This document shows positions 23,523 to 32,093 of a stretch of 64,000 nt of DNA, piece by piece. The translations under genes and the position numbers were made by a program. The DNA comes from Opitutia bacterium (GTDB lineage: Bacteria; Verrucomicrobiota; Verrucomicrobiia; Opitutales; Opitutaceae): positions 124,001-188,000 of the forward strand of contig JACRHT010000017.1 in NCBI GenBank assembly GCA_016217545.1. The letters are read 5' to 3'. Position 1 is the first letter of the stretch. Every line of letters starts with the position of its first letter. The notes under the pieces were generated by a model. It was given only the letters and a program-made list of their open reading frames with translations, had not been told where the DNA came from and did not search any database.

Positions 23523-25069
23523 TGAACGCGCTTCCCTGCACCATCTACGTGTCCTTCGCCGGCGCCGCGCTCGCGCTGCTGGCCGGCGCGCGCTCGGCGC
23601 AACTAGCGCGCATCGTGGCCCTCGTCACCGCGCTGACGTCCCTCGGGCTCGCGCTCTGGGCGGGCGCACACTTCACGCCGACCAACAATCTCCAGACGCT
23701 CGTCGACGCACCGTGGATCGCCGAACTCGGCGTCCGCTACCATCTCGCGGCCGACGGCATCAGCATGACGCTCATGGTGCTCACCGGCCTCGCCGCCACC
23801 GTCGGCGTGCTGTTCTCCTGGAACATCGAGGAGCGCACCGGTGAGTTCTTCGCGTTCTACCTCACGCTCATCGGCGGCGTGTTCGGCGTGTTCCTCAGCG
23901 TGGATGCGTTCCTGTTCTTCGTCTTCTACGAGATCGCGATCGTCCCGAAGTATTTCCTCATCGCGAACTGGGGCTCCACCAACCGCGAATACGGCGCGAT
24001 GAAGCTCGTGCTCTACTCGTTCGCGGGCAGCGCGCTCGTCATGGCCGGCCTGCTCTGGGCCTACGCCGCTTCGGGCGGCTCGAGCTTCGCGCTCTCCGAT
24101 CTCGCGCTCGCCGCCACGCAATTCTCCCGCTTCGAACAGCTCGGCATGTTCGCCCTCGTGTTCACCGGCTTCGCGGTCCTCGCGGGCATGTTCCCCTTCC
24201 ATACGTGGGCGCCCACCGGCCACGTCGCCGCGCCGACCGCCGCCTCGATGCTGCTCGCCGGCGTCGTCATGAAGCTCGGCGCCTACGGCTGCCTGCGCGT
24301 CGCGATGGCGACGTTCCCGACCGGCTTGGCCTATTTCGCGCCGGTCATCGCGTGGCTCGCCATCATCGGCATCGTCTACGCCGGCCTCGTCGCGCTGGTG
24401 CAGGAGGACTTCAAATTCGTCATCGGCTACTCGAGCGTCAGCCACATGGGCTTCGTGCTCCTGGGCCTCGCCGCGGCCAACTCCGTCGCGGTCAGCGGCG
24501 CGGTGCTACAGATGTTCTCGCACGGCATCATCGCCGGGCTGCTCTTCGCCGTCGTCGGCCGCATGGTTTACGAGCGCACGCACACGCGGAAGCTCGCCGA
24601 CCTGCGCGCGATGCCGCTGCACAAGCTCCTGCCGTTCGCCGCCGTCGTCTTCGTCATCGCCGGCCTCGCTTCGATGGGCATGCCCGGCTTCAGCGGCTTC
24701 CCGGCCGAGCTGACGATCCTCGTCGGCACGTGGAAGACCAAGCCGCTCTGGGCGCTAGTTGCCGCGACCGGCGTCCTCATCGCCGCCGCCTTCACGCTGC
24801 GCGCGATCCAAGTCTCCTTCTTCGGCAAGACTGACGCCGGCACACCTGTAGCCGGGGTCGCCGAGCCCGGCCGGCCGGGCTCAACGAGCCCGGCTACACC
24901 GCACGCCCATGAATTCCCGCCCATCACCTGGCCCGAGAAGGCCGGCGCGATCCTCCTGATCGCCGCGATGGTCTACCTCGGCCTGAATCCCGACGCGTTG
25001 CTCGACTGGATCCGGCCCGCGCTCGAATCGCCGCTCTTCCGCGCGGCGCTGACGGGAGGTGCGTCATGA
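23522..25069 (+). CDS. nuoM: NADH-quinone oxidoreductase subunit M, second copy
   Basis: 515 residues. It is a separate NuoM-type protein and not a recent duplicate: 'FLFFVFYEIAIVPKYFLIANWG' (TM5 Glu), 'FPFHTWAPTGHVAAPTAASMLL', 'DFKFVIGYSSVSHMGFVLLG'. The start at 23522 overlaps the first nuoM stop; an earlier GTG-type start at 23501 is less likely. Residues about 441-463 (PVAGVAEPGRPGSTSPAT) are encoded by the palindromic repeat at 24847-24898, inside the loop before the last helix. It adds a fourth antiporter-like subunit (L, M, M, N) to the operon. Confidence 0.94.
   Translation: MNALPCTIYVSFAGAALALLAGARSAQLARIVALVTALTSLGLALWAGAHFTPTNNLQTLVDAPWIAELGVRYHLAADGISMTLMVLTGLAATVGVLFSWNIEERTGEFFAFYLTLIGGVFGVFLSVDAFLFFVFYEIAIVPKYFLIANWGSTNREYGAMKLVLYSFAGSALVMAGLLWAYAASGGSSFALSDLALAATQFSRFEQLGMFALVFTGFAVLAGMFPFHTWAPTGHVAAPTAASMLLAGVVMKLGAYGCLRVAMATFPTGLAYFAPVIAWLAIIGIVYAGLVALVQEDFKFVIGYSSVSHMGFVLLGLAAANSVAVSGAVLQMFSHGIIAGLLFAVVGRMVYERTHTRKLADLRAMPLHKLLPFAAVVFVIAGLASMGMPGFSGFPAELTILVGTWKTKPLWALVAATGVLIAAAFTLRAIQVSFFGKTDAGTPVAGVAEPGRPGSTSPATPHAHEFPPITWPEKAGAILLIAAMVYLGLNPDALLDWIRPALESPLFRAALTGGAS
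24847..24898. repeat. Palindromic repeat in frame inside the second nuoM (copy 2 of the nuoC element)
   Basis: TGTAGCCGGG (24847-24856) pairs with CCCGGCTACA (24889-24898); the inner palindrome GCCCGGCCGGCCGGGC lies between. It shares reading frame and most bases with 15627-15675. Confidence 0.85.
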
Positions 25070-26541
25070 ACGGCTTGAGCTACGCTGAACTCTTCCGGGC
25101 CTTCCTGCCCGAAACCGCCCTCACGCTCGGCGCGCTAGTCGTGCTCGGCTTCGATCTCGCCACCGGCCGCGGCAAAGACACCGCCGCCCGCCTGCGCCCC
25201 GCCGTCTTCATCGGCATGCTGGCGATCGTCGCGGCACTCTACGGCTCCCTGCAGGCCGGCATCGACACCACCGCTTTCGGCGGCGTCTTTTCGCTCGACC
25301 GCCTCACGCTTGCCACCCGCCTCGGCGTCCTCCTGCTCGCCTGGCTCACGCTCGGCCTGCTCAACGACGTCGTCACGCTGCGCCACCCGGCCGAATACGT
25401 CGCGGTCCTCCTGCTCGCCACCGCCGGCTTCACGCTCATGGCGGGCGCGCAACAACTCCTCGTCGCCTTCCTCGCCCTCGAACTCGCCAGCATCTCGCTC
25501 TACGTCCTCGCCGGCTGGGACAAGACCTCGCCCCAATCCGCCGAGGCCGCGCTGAAATATTTCCTCTTCGGCGCCATGTCGGCAGCGTTCCTCCTTTTCG
25601 GGTTCAGCCTGCTCTACGGCGCCACCGGCTCGATCGACCTGCCGGTGATCGCGATTCACATTTCGCTCCAAGGCATGACGCCGCTCGTCGTCGTCGCCCT
25701 CGCGATGATCATCGTCGGCTTCGGCTACAAGGCCGCCGCTGCGCCGTTCCACCTCTGGGCGCCCGACGCGTATCAAGGCGCGCCCGCCTCGTCCGCCGCG
25801 CTCATCGCCTCCGCCTCGAAACTCGCGGGCTTCGTGCTCTTCTACCGGCTCCTCTGGCCGAACCTCGGCTTCACCGCCGGGCGCATCAGCGAGTTGCCGC
25901 TCGTCGTCGGCTGGACGCCCATGGTTGCGCTGCTCGCCCTGGCCTCGCTGTTCGTCGGCAACTTCGGCGCTCTCGCCCAATCCAACGTCCGCCGCCTGCT
26001 CGCCTACTCGGCCATCGCGCACGCCGGCGCAATGCTCCTTGGCGTCGTGGCCGCCGGCCGCGCCGGCCCGGGCCCCGTTTTCTATTACGCCGCCACCTAC
26101 GGCCTCGCGACCGTCGGCTGCTTCGGCGTCATCGCCGTCGTCGAACGCGCCGGCCGCTGCCAGGACCTCACGGACCTCGCCGGCCTCTACAAGCGCTCGC
26201 CGCTGCTCGCGGGCTGTCTCGCGGTCTTCGTGCTCTCTCTCGCGGGCGTGCCCCCGCTGGCGGGCTTCTTCGGCAAATTCTCCGTCTTCGCCTCGGCGCT
26301 GAAACTCTCCGGCCTGAACGGCCCCGTCGGCTGGCTCACGTTCGCCGCCATCGCCCTCAGCGCCGTCGGCCTCTACTACTACCTGCTCATCCTGAAGCAG
26401 GCGCTCGTGGCCGGCCCGAAGGAAGGCGCTACCGCGAAGATCAACGTCCCGGTGCAAGCCGGCCTCGCGCTTCTCATCGCGAGCGCGCTGATCGTCCTCT
26501 TCGGCCTCTTCCCCTCGAAAATCCTGCAGCTCTTCGGCTGA
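25066..26541 (+). CDS. nuoN: NADH-quinone oxidoreductase subunit N (antiporter-like)
   Basis: 491 residues, about 14 helices. Family blocks: 'FLALELASISLYVLAGWDK' (TM5 Glu, about 141-159), 'GFGYKAAAAPFHLWAPDAYQGAP' (split over 224-246; Lys then HLWAPD) and 'SNVRRLLAYSAIAHAGAMLLG'. The ATG overlaps the stop of the second nuoM. It is the last gene of the operon; the next gene is on the other strand, with the two stops 10 bp apart. Confidence 0.95.
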   Translation: MNGLSYAELFRAFLPETALTLGALVVLGFDLATGRGKDTAARLRPAVFIGMLAIVAALYGSLQAGIDTTAFGGVFSLDRLTLATRLGVLLLAWLTLGLLNDVVTLRHPAEYVAVLLLATAGFTLMAGAQQLLVAFLALELASISLYVLAGWDKTSPQSAEAALKYFLFGAMSAAFLLFGFSLLYGATGSIDLPVIAIHISLQGMTPLVVVALAMIIVGFGYKAAAAPFHLWAPDAYQGAPASSAALIASASKLAGFVLFYRLLWPNLGFTAGRISELPLVVGWTPMVALLALASLFVGNFGALAQSNVRRLLAYSAIAHAGAMLLGVVAAGRAGPGPVFYYAATYGLATVGCFGVIAVVERAGRCQDLTDLAGLYKRSPLLAGCLAVFVLSLAGVPPLAGFFGKFSVFASALKLSGLNGPVGWLTFAAIALSAVGLYYYLLILKQALVAGPKEGATAKINVPVQAGLALLIASALIVLFGLFPSKILQLFG

Positions 26542-26551
26542 GCCGGGACGC

Positions 26552-28090
26552 CTAGCGCGTCACCGGCAGCAGGAACAGAATCGCGGTGAGCAAGTGGCAC
26601 GTGCTGCCGCCGAGCACGAGCGCGTGCCAGGTGGCGCGGTGGAAGCGCAGCCGTTGCCAGAAATAGAAGACCGCGCCGACTCCGTAGCACGCGGCGCCCG
26701 CAACGAGCAGCCACAGTGCCGCCGGCGGCAGCGTCGCGATCACGCCGCCCATCGCGACCAGGATCGTCCAGCTCACAAACAGCCCGGCCACGATCGTGAC
26801 GAGCCGATGCCGCGCACCGAACACCAAGCTGTAAACCGCCGCCGCGCCGCAGAGTCCCCAAATCGCACCGACGAACAACCAGCCGGTTCCGCCGCGCAAA
26901 TTCGAGAAAAGGAACGGCGTGTAGGTGCCAGCGATGAACACGAAGATCGCGGGCTGGTCTAGGCGGCGGAACAGCTCCTTGGCCCGTCCGTTCCGGAACG
27001 CCTGCCGCAACACCGCCACGGTGCTCAGCCCGAGCAGCGTCAGGCCGAAGATCGTGAAGCTGACCACTTCCCAAGCGCTGCCGCGCAGGCTCGAGAAAAC
27101 GATGAGCAGCGTCAGCGCTGCGACGCTCACCGCGAGCCCGATTCCGTGGGTCACCCAGTGCGCAATTTCCTCGCCGCGCGTATAGACGCGCGAGTCGGCG
27201 CTCTCCGCCGTCGCACCGTCCGAGGCATCGGCGCGCCGGCGCTGGATGGACGTTTGGGCCCACGCGTCGAGCGCCCGGATGGGTCGGCACGGCTGCGGGC
27301 TGGCGAATTTTTCCGGCGTCGCCTCCTCGCCCTCCGCGTAGACGGTCTGCGGAATCACGCACGTCCCGAACACCCAATCCGCCACCGGCAGGCCGAAAAA
27401 TCCCGAGACGGACTCGTTGCAATCCGTCACCGCGTGGTGCCGCAAGTGAAACGCATACACCGGCTGCCAGAACCAGCCCCAGCGCCGATGCGTGATGAGC
27501 GGCGCCCACGTCTCGAACGGCCAGTGGTTGATCGCGTGCAACACCTCGTAGAGCACGAGCGAGGAAGCGATCGCCGCGTAGCCGCCCGCAAACCACGGAA
27601 ACGACGGCGCGAGCCATTGCAGCAGCGCGAAGAGCGGCGAGAGCAGCGCCGCGAACACGGTCAGCGAATACCAGGGGAAAAACGACGCCTCGGTCTGCTC
27701 GGGCTCTGTGATCGGAAATTTGTTTTCGATGAAGAGAATTCCGCGCCCGTCGCGCGCGGGCCGGCGTGTGATTCGCGTCAACGCATGATGCAGCGTGTGC
27801 TGACGATAGAGGCGGCTCAGAAACGGGATCGCCGGCAGGTGCAGCACGTAGCGATGGAAGAAAAACTCCATGAAGCAGTTCACGAGACTGATGAGCGCGA
27901 ACGCCGCGCCGAACTTCCACGCGGGCGCGAGCCACTGGAGGTCCCACACCGCGGGAGCGGCGAGCCACAGAATCGCACCGAACGCGCCCAGCGTCGCCAA
28001 AACGGTGAACGCGAACAAGGGCAGCGAAAGCTCTTCGTGATCGTGGACATGGCCGGATTCGGCCGCGGTGGATTCGGACTCGGGATGCAT
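26552..28090 (-). CDS. Fusion: fatty-acid-hydroxylase-like domain + hemolysin III (PAQR-like) domain
   Basis: 512 residues from the ATG at 28090. Residues about 25-265 look like the sterol desaturase/fatty acid hydroxylase superfamily, with membrane helices and His clusters 'FFHRYVLH', 'RQHTLHH', 'LHAINHW' and 'HLRHH' able to hold a di-iron site. Residues about 305-512 look like the hemolysin III family: 'EEIAHWVTHGIGLAVS', 'DQPAIFVFIAGTYTPF' and 'RATWHALVLGGSTCHLL' with the conserved Ser/Asp/His metal site. Each half is about full length for its family (HlyIII about 210), so this looks like a true gene fusion joined by a 40-residue soluble linker. The substrate is unknown; lipid is likely for both halves. 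Confidence 0.82.
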   Translation of the reverse strand: MHPESESTAAESGHVHDHEELSLPLFAFTVLATLGAFGAILWLAAPAVWDLQWLAPAWKFGAAFALISLVNCFMEFFFHRYVLHLPAIPFLSRLYRQHTLHHALTRITRRPARDGRGILFIENKFPITEPEQTEASFFPWYSLTVFAALLSPLFALLQWLAPSFPWFAGGYAAIASSLVLYEVLHAINHWPFETWAPLITHRRWGWFWQPVYAFHLRHHAVTDCNESVSGFFGLPVADWVFGTCVIPQTVYAEGEEATPEKFASPQPCRPIRALDAWAQTSIQRRRADASDGATAESADSRVYTRGEEIAHWVTHGIGLAVSVAALTLLIVFSSLRGSAWEVVSFTIFGLTLLGLSTVAVLRQAFRNGRAKELFRRLDQPAIFVFIAGTYTPFLFSNLRGGTGWLFVGAIWGLCGAAAVYSLVFGARHRLVTIVAGLFVSWTILVAMGGVIATLPPAALWLLVAGAACYGVGAVFYFWQRLRFHRATWHALVLGGSTCHLLTAILFLLPVTR

Positions 28091-28436
28091 GGAAATTCGT
28101 GGGAGCGTGGATTGCCATCCCCGCGACGCACCGCAAGGAGGGCGCGCCCAGAAAGGCATCGCCCGACGAAATAGCCAGCGCGCGTTGCGACTATTTTTTG
28201 CCGCGTCGCCGTGGTTACGGAACACCCGCTCGACCCGGCACCCGATTTCGACGCTGACCGGTCGCACTTCGCCACGGCGAATCAGGGGGCGTCGAGTCGC
28301 GCAACGCGATGAGTTGCAAGCCTGCGAACGCTCATCTTGTTGCGCAGGCGCGTGCGTTTCCCATCGGACTTTCCCGTAAAGGTGTAGGTTTCGGTTGTCA
28401 GGCGTCGCGGGACTGGTTCCGTTGGTCGCCTACCCC
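28091..28436. other. 346-bp divergent intergenic region
   Basis: It separates the hydroxylase/HlyIII fusion gene from the sugar ABC operon and must carry promoters for both. I see no RNA gene, no convincing small gene and no clear repeat. No LacI- or ROK-type operator palindrome could be picked out by eye. Confidence 0.5.
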
Positions 28437-29555
28437 ATGCTTGCCCGCCTGCGCCAAGCTCTGTTCATCCCCGAAAGCGGCCTGCTGCTCGTCGTGTTCG
28501 TGCTCGGCGCCGCATTGTGGTTCTTCAGCGGCACCGTCCGCACGCCGCTCTTCGAGATTGGCCCTGACGGCACGCGGCAACGCGTCTTCACCACCAACGA
28601 CGCCGGCGAGCGCGTCCCCGCCTTCATCGAGCGCAACAAATTCCTCAACGCCCAGAACCTCGCGCAACTCGCCAAGGACACCAGCTTCATCGCCATCATG
28701 GCGGTGGGCATGTCGGTCGTGATCATCGCCGGCGGCATCGACCTGTCCGTCGGCTCGATCTACGCGCTCGCCTCGGTGCTCGGCGCTCTGGCGTTCCAGC
28801 AATTCGGCCCGGATGGCGCGCACGCCGGCTCGTCGCCTTTCGCCAGCGTGCTGCTCGGCTCGCTCGCGTGCGTCGGCACCGCCGCGTTGTGCGGACTCGC
28901 CAACGGCGGACTGATCGTCGCGCTGCGCGTGCATCCGTTCATCATCACGCTGGGCGCGATGGCGATCCTGCGCGGCATCGCGTTCGTCGTGACGCGCGGG
29001 CAATCCGTCGGCGGATTTCCACCGGCTTTCCGCGACCTCGTGCGCTTCGAAATCGGCAACGGCCTGAGCATCGTGCCGCTCGCGGTGATGGTGCTGGTGC
29101 TCGTCGCCGGCTGGATTTTCCTCGGCCGCCTCGCCGCCGGCCGTCGCGTCTACGCCGTCGGCGGCAACGAGCTCGCGGCACGGTTCTCCGGCATCCGCGT
29201 CGAGCGCGTGAAGATCGGCGTCTACCTGCTCTCGGGCCTGTGCGCCGGCATCGCCGCGCTGCTCTCCATCGGCTACTACGGCGCCGCCACCTCGGGCGAC
29301 GGCCAAGGCTACGAATTGAACGTCATTGCCGCCGCCGTCGTCGGCGGCGCCAGCCTCACCGGCGGCAAGGGCACCGCGCTCGGCGCCGTGCTCGGCGCGC
29401 TCGTCATCCAGATGATTTCCTCCGGCATCGTCATCCTCGGCATCGACCAGAACTACAGCCAGATCATCATCGGCGTGGTCGTGGTCGCCGCCGTGGTGCT
29501 CGACAACGTCAACAACTGGCTCGCGCGCCGCCGGCAGGCGCGGGCGGCTGCCTGA
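28437..29555 (+). CDS. Sugar ABC transporter permease (RbsC-like)
   Basis: 372 residues with about ten helices. It carries 'VIIAGGIDLSVGSIYALASV' (about 99-118) and 'NVIAAAVVGGASLTGGKGT' (about 297-315), the marks of the BPD_transp_2 permeases of ribose/xylose/allose type. There is an unusual 45-residue hydrophilic loop after the first helix (about 33-75). The ATG at 28437 was chosen; earlier codons lack family match. First gene of a plus-strand operon, 7 bp before the binding-protein gene. Confidence 0.92.
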   Translation: MLARLRQALFIPESGLLLVVFVLGAALWFFSGTVRTPLFEIGPDGTRQRVFTTNDAGERVPAFIERNKFLNAQNLAQLAKDTSFIAIMAVGMSVVIIAGGIDLSVGSIYALASVLGALAFQQFGPDGAHAGSSPFASVLLGSLACVGTAALCGLANGGLIVALRVHPFIITLGAMAILRGIAFVVTRGQSVGGFPPAFRDLVRFEIGNGLSIVPLAVMVLVLVAGWIFLGRLAAGRRVYAVGGNELAARFSGIRVERVKIGVYLLSGLCAGIAALLSIGYYGAATSGDGQGYELNVIAAAVVGGASLTGGKGTALGAVLGALVIQMISSGIVILGIDQNYSQIIIGVVVVAAVVLDNVNNWLARRRQARAAA

Positions 29556-29562
29556 TTTTCCC

Positions 29563-30513
29563 ATGAAGCTACCCTCCACGTTCCTGTTCGCCTCATTGCT
29601 CGCCGTCGCCGCGAGCGCTGCCCCGCGCACCATCACCCTCGGCCTCGTCGCCAAATCGCAGGGCAACCCTGTCTTCCAAGCCGCCCGCGTCGGCGCGGAG
29701 GACGCCGCCGTTGATCTCGGCAAAAAGCTCGGCCTGACCATCAAAATCGACTGGCGCACGCCCAACGAAGAGGACGCCCAGAAGCAGGCCGAAGCCATCG
29801 AGCAGCTCGTCCTCGCTGGCGCCGAAGGCATCGCGGTTTCCTGCTCCGACGCCAACAAGCTCACCGACGCCATCAACTCCGCCGTGAGCAACGGCGTGCC
29901 GATCGTCACCTTCGACTCCGACGCGCCGAACTCGAAGCGCTTCGCCACCTACGGCGTCGACGACCTCGATTGCGGCAAACAGACGATGGAGGAACTCGCG
30001 CGCGTTCTCGGCGGCAAGGGCATCGTCGCCGTCCTCGCCGGCAACCAGAACGCCCCGAACCTCCAGCGCCGCGTCGCCGGCGTCCGCGAAGCCGCAAAGA
30101 AGTATCCGGGCATCACGATCCGCGACGTCTATTACCACAAGGAAACCCCGCAGGACGCCGCCGCCAAGGTCGAGCAGGTCATGCAAGCCAACCCCGACAT
30201 CACCGGCTGGGCGATGATCGGCGGCTGGGCGCTGTTCACCGAGAACGCCCTCAAGTGGCAGCCCGGCACCGTGCAATGCGTCTCGGTCGACGCGCTCCCC
30301 GCGCAGCTCAATTACATCCGCTCCGGCCACGTCCCGGTGCTCCTCGGCCAGCAATGCTACCAGTGGGGCTACCGCTCCGTCGCGCTGCTAATCGACAAGA
30401 TCGTCCTCAAGAAGGACCCGCCCGCGGTGAAGGAAGTGAGCGCGCTGGTCCCGGTGTCGAAGGACAACCTCGACGACTACGCGAAGAACTGGGCGAAGTG
30501 GCTCCGGAAGTGA
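29563..30513 (+). CDS. Sugar ABC transporter substrate-binding protein
   Basis: 316 residues with a signal peptide (MKLPSTFLFASLLAVAASAA). The mature part is a Peripla_BP_4 (RbsB/LacI-like) fold: 'ITLGLVAKSQGNPVFQAARVG', seen over residues about 23-43, 'AIEQLVLAGAEGIAVSCSDA' and 'TFDSDAPNSKRFATYGVDD'. It captures a sugar in the periplasm for the permease at 28437. The order permease, binding protein, ATPase differs from the usual ATPase-permease-binding protein order. The exact sugar is unknown. Confidence 0.93.
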   Translation: MKLPSTFLFASLLAVAASAAPRTITLGLVAKSQGNPVFQAARVGAEDAAVDLGKKLGLTIKIDWRTPNEEDAQKQAEAIEQLVLAGAEGIAVSCSDANKLTDAINSAVSNGVPIVTFDSDAPNSKRFATYGVDDLDCGKQTMEELARVLGGKGIVAVLAGNQNAPNLQRRVAGVREAAKKYPGITIRDVYYHKETPQDAAAKVEQVMQANPDITGWAMIGGWALFTENALKWQPGTVQCVSVDALPAQLNYIRSGHVPVLLGQQCYQWGYRSVALLIDKIVLKKDPPAVKEVSALVPVSKDNLDDYAKNWAKWLRK

Positions 30514-30589
30514 TTTTCCGGGCAACGATCCACGGCTGACAGGTAGCGCGCCGCGCCTTCTCGCGTTACCCTTCCGCCGCTTCACCCCC

Positions 30590-32083
30590 GTGGCCTACCT
30601 CGAGTTCCAAGGCATCACGAAACGCTTCCCCGGCGTCCGCGCGCTTGACGGCGTCAGTCTCGCGATCGAACGCGGCACGTGCCACGCGCTCATCGGCGAG
30701 AACGGCGCCGGCAAAAGCACGCTCGGGAAGATCCTCGCCGGCGTCTACACCGCCGACGAAGGCGAAATTCACCTCGAGGGCCGCGTCATCGCTCCCGACT
30801 CGCCGCTCGCCGCGCGCGCGCTCGGCATCGCGATGGTCCACCAGGAACTCGCGTTCTGCCCGAACCTTTCCATCGCCGAAAATCTCTGCCTCGGCGACCT
30901 GCCGCGCAACCGCCTCGGCTGGGTCGACCGCGCCGCCCTCCGCGCCCGCGCGCGCACGATGCTCGAGTCGATTCACGCCGACCTCGATCCCGACCGCCTG
31001 ATCGGCACACTCTCCACCGGGCAGGAGCAACTCGTGCAGATCGCCGCCGCCGTCGGCACCGGCGCGCAGATCATCGTCATGGACGAGCCGACCAGCTCGC
31101 TCTCCGCCGGCGAAACGAAGGAGCTCTTTGCCCTCGTGCGAAAGCTGAAGGCGCGCGGCCTCACGCTGATCTACGTCTCGCACCGCATGGAGGAGCTGTT
31201 CGCGCTGTGCGACAACATCTCCGTCCTCCGCGACGGCCGTCACGTCGCCACCGGACGCATCGCCGACACGACGCCGCAGCAAGTCGTCACGCAGATGATC
31301 GGCCGCGAATTGCTCGTGCAGGAGCCGAAACACCTTCACAAAGCCCGCGGTCCGCGCCGCCTCGCCGTCGAGCGGCTCGCGCATCCGTCGCGCTTTCGCG
31401 ACGTCAGTTTCGAGCTCCACGCCGGCGAAATCGTCGGCCTCGCCGGGCTCGTCGGCGCCGGTCGCAGCGAAGTTGCCCAGGCGCTGCTCGGCCTCGATCC
31501 CGACGCCACCGGCCGCCTGCGCATAGGCGAAAACGAAATCGAAGTCGGTTCGATCGATGCCTCGCTCCGCGCCGGGCTCGGACTGCTGCCCGAAGACCGC
31601 AAGCGCCAGGGCCTCGTGCTCGGCCTGAATTGCCGCGAGAACAACTCGCTCGCTTCCCTGCCCGCCCTCAGCCGCGCCGGCTGGATGCGCGCCAGCGAGG
31701 AACGCAGCGTCGCCCAGCGTTTCGCGAAACGGCTCAATCTGAAGGCGCCGTCGATCGAGACCGGCGTCGGCACGCTCAGCGGCGGCAACCAGCAGAAGGT
31801 CGCGCTCGCGAAGTGGCTCACGCGCGATTGCTCCGTGTTGATCGTCGACGAGCCGACGCGCGGCATCGACGTGGGCGCCAAGGCCGAGATTTACCAGCTG
31901 CTCGACGCGCTCGCGAGCGAGGGCAAAGCGATCCTGATGATCTCCTCGGAACTGCCGGAACTGATCGGCCTCTGCGGACGTATCCTCGTGATGCGCGGCG
32001 GCCAGCTCGTCGGCGAAGTGCCGCGCGCGGAGTTCAGCGAGGCGCGGCTGATGCAGCTCATGGCCGGCGTCGCCGCCGCCTGA
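30590..32083 (+). CDS. Sugar ABC transporter ATP-binding protein (RbsA-like, two nucleotide domains)
   Basis: 497 residues, GTG start. It has two ABC domains: the first with Walker A 'GENGAGKST' (about 35-43), signature 'LSTGQEQ' and Walker B 'IIVMDEPTSSL'; the second with a degenerate Walker A 'GLVGAGRSE' and signature 'LSGGNQQKVALAKWL', 'VLIVDEPTRGID'. This is the typical RbsA/MglA/XylG layout, in which the second site is weak. It powers uptake through the permease at 28437 and lies 76 bp after the binding-protein gene. Confidence 0.94.
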   Translation: MAYLEFQGITKRFPGVRALDGVSLAIERGTCHALIGENGAGKSTLGKILAGVYTADEGEIHLEGRVIAPDSPLAARALGIAMVHQELAFCPNLSIAENLCLGDLPRNRLGWVDRAALRARARTMLESIHADLDPDRLIGTLSTGQEQLVQIAAAVGTGAQIIVMDEPTSSLSAGETKELFALVRKLKARGLTLIYVSHRMEELFALCDNISVLRDGRHVATGRIADTTPQQVVTQMIGRELLVQEPKHLHKARGPRRLAVERLAHPSRFRDVSFELHAGEIVGLAGLVGAGRSEVAQALLGLDPDATGRLRIGENEIEVGSIDASLRAGLGLLPEDRKRQGLVLGLNCRENNSLASLPALSRAGWMRASEERSVAQRFAKRLNLKAPSIETGVGTLSGGNQQKVALAKWLTRDCSVLIVDEPTRGIDVGAKAEIYQLLDALASEGKAILMISSELPELIGLCGRILVMRGGQLVGEVPRAEFSEARLMQLMAGVAAA

Positions 32084-32093
32084 TTCTTCTTCC

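Noticed and set aside
14279-24898. CRISPR array or tandem mobile element in the nuo region
   Set aside because: The repeats are single palindromes at separate places, with no regular spacers and no cas genes.
26594-28174. Plus-strand frames opposite the hydroxylase/HlyIII fusion
   Set aside because: Antisense shadows with Arg/Glu-rich sequence. The minus-strand frame has membrane helices and His motifs.
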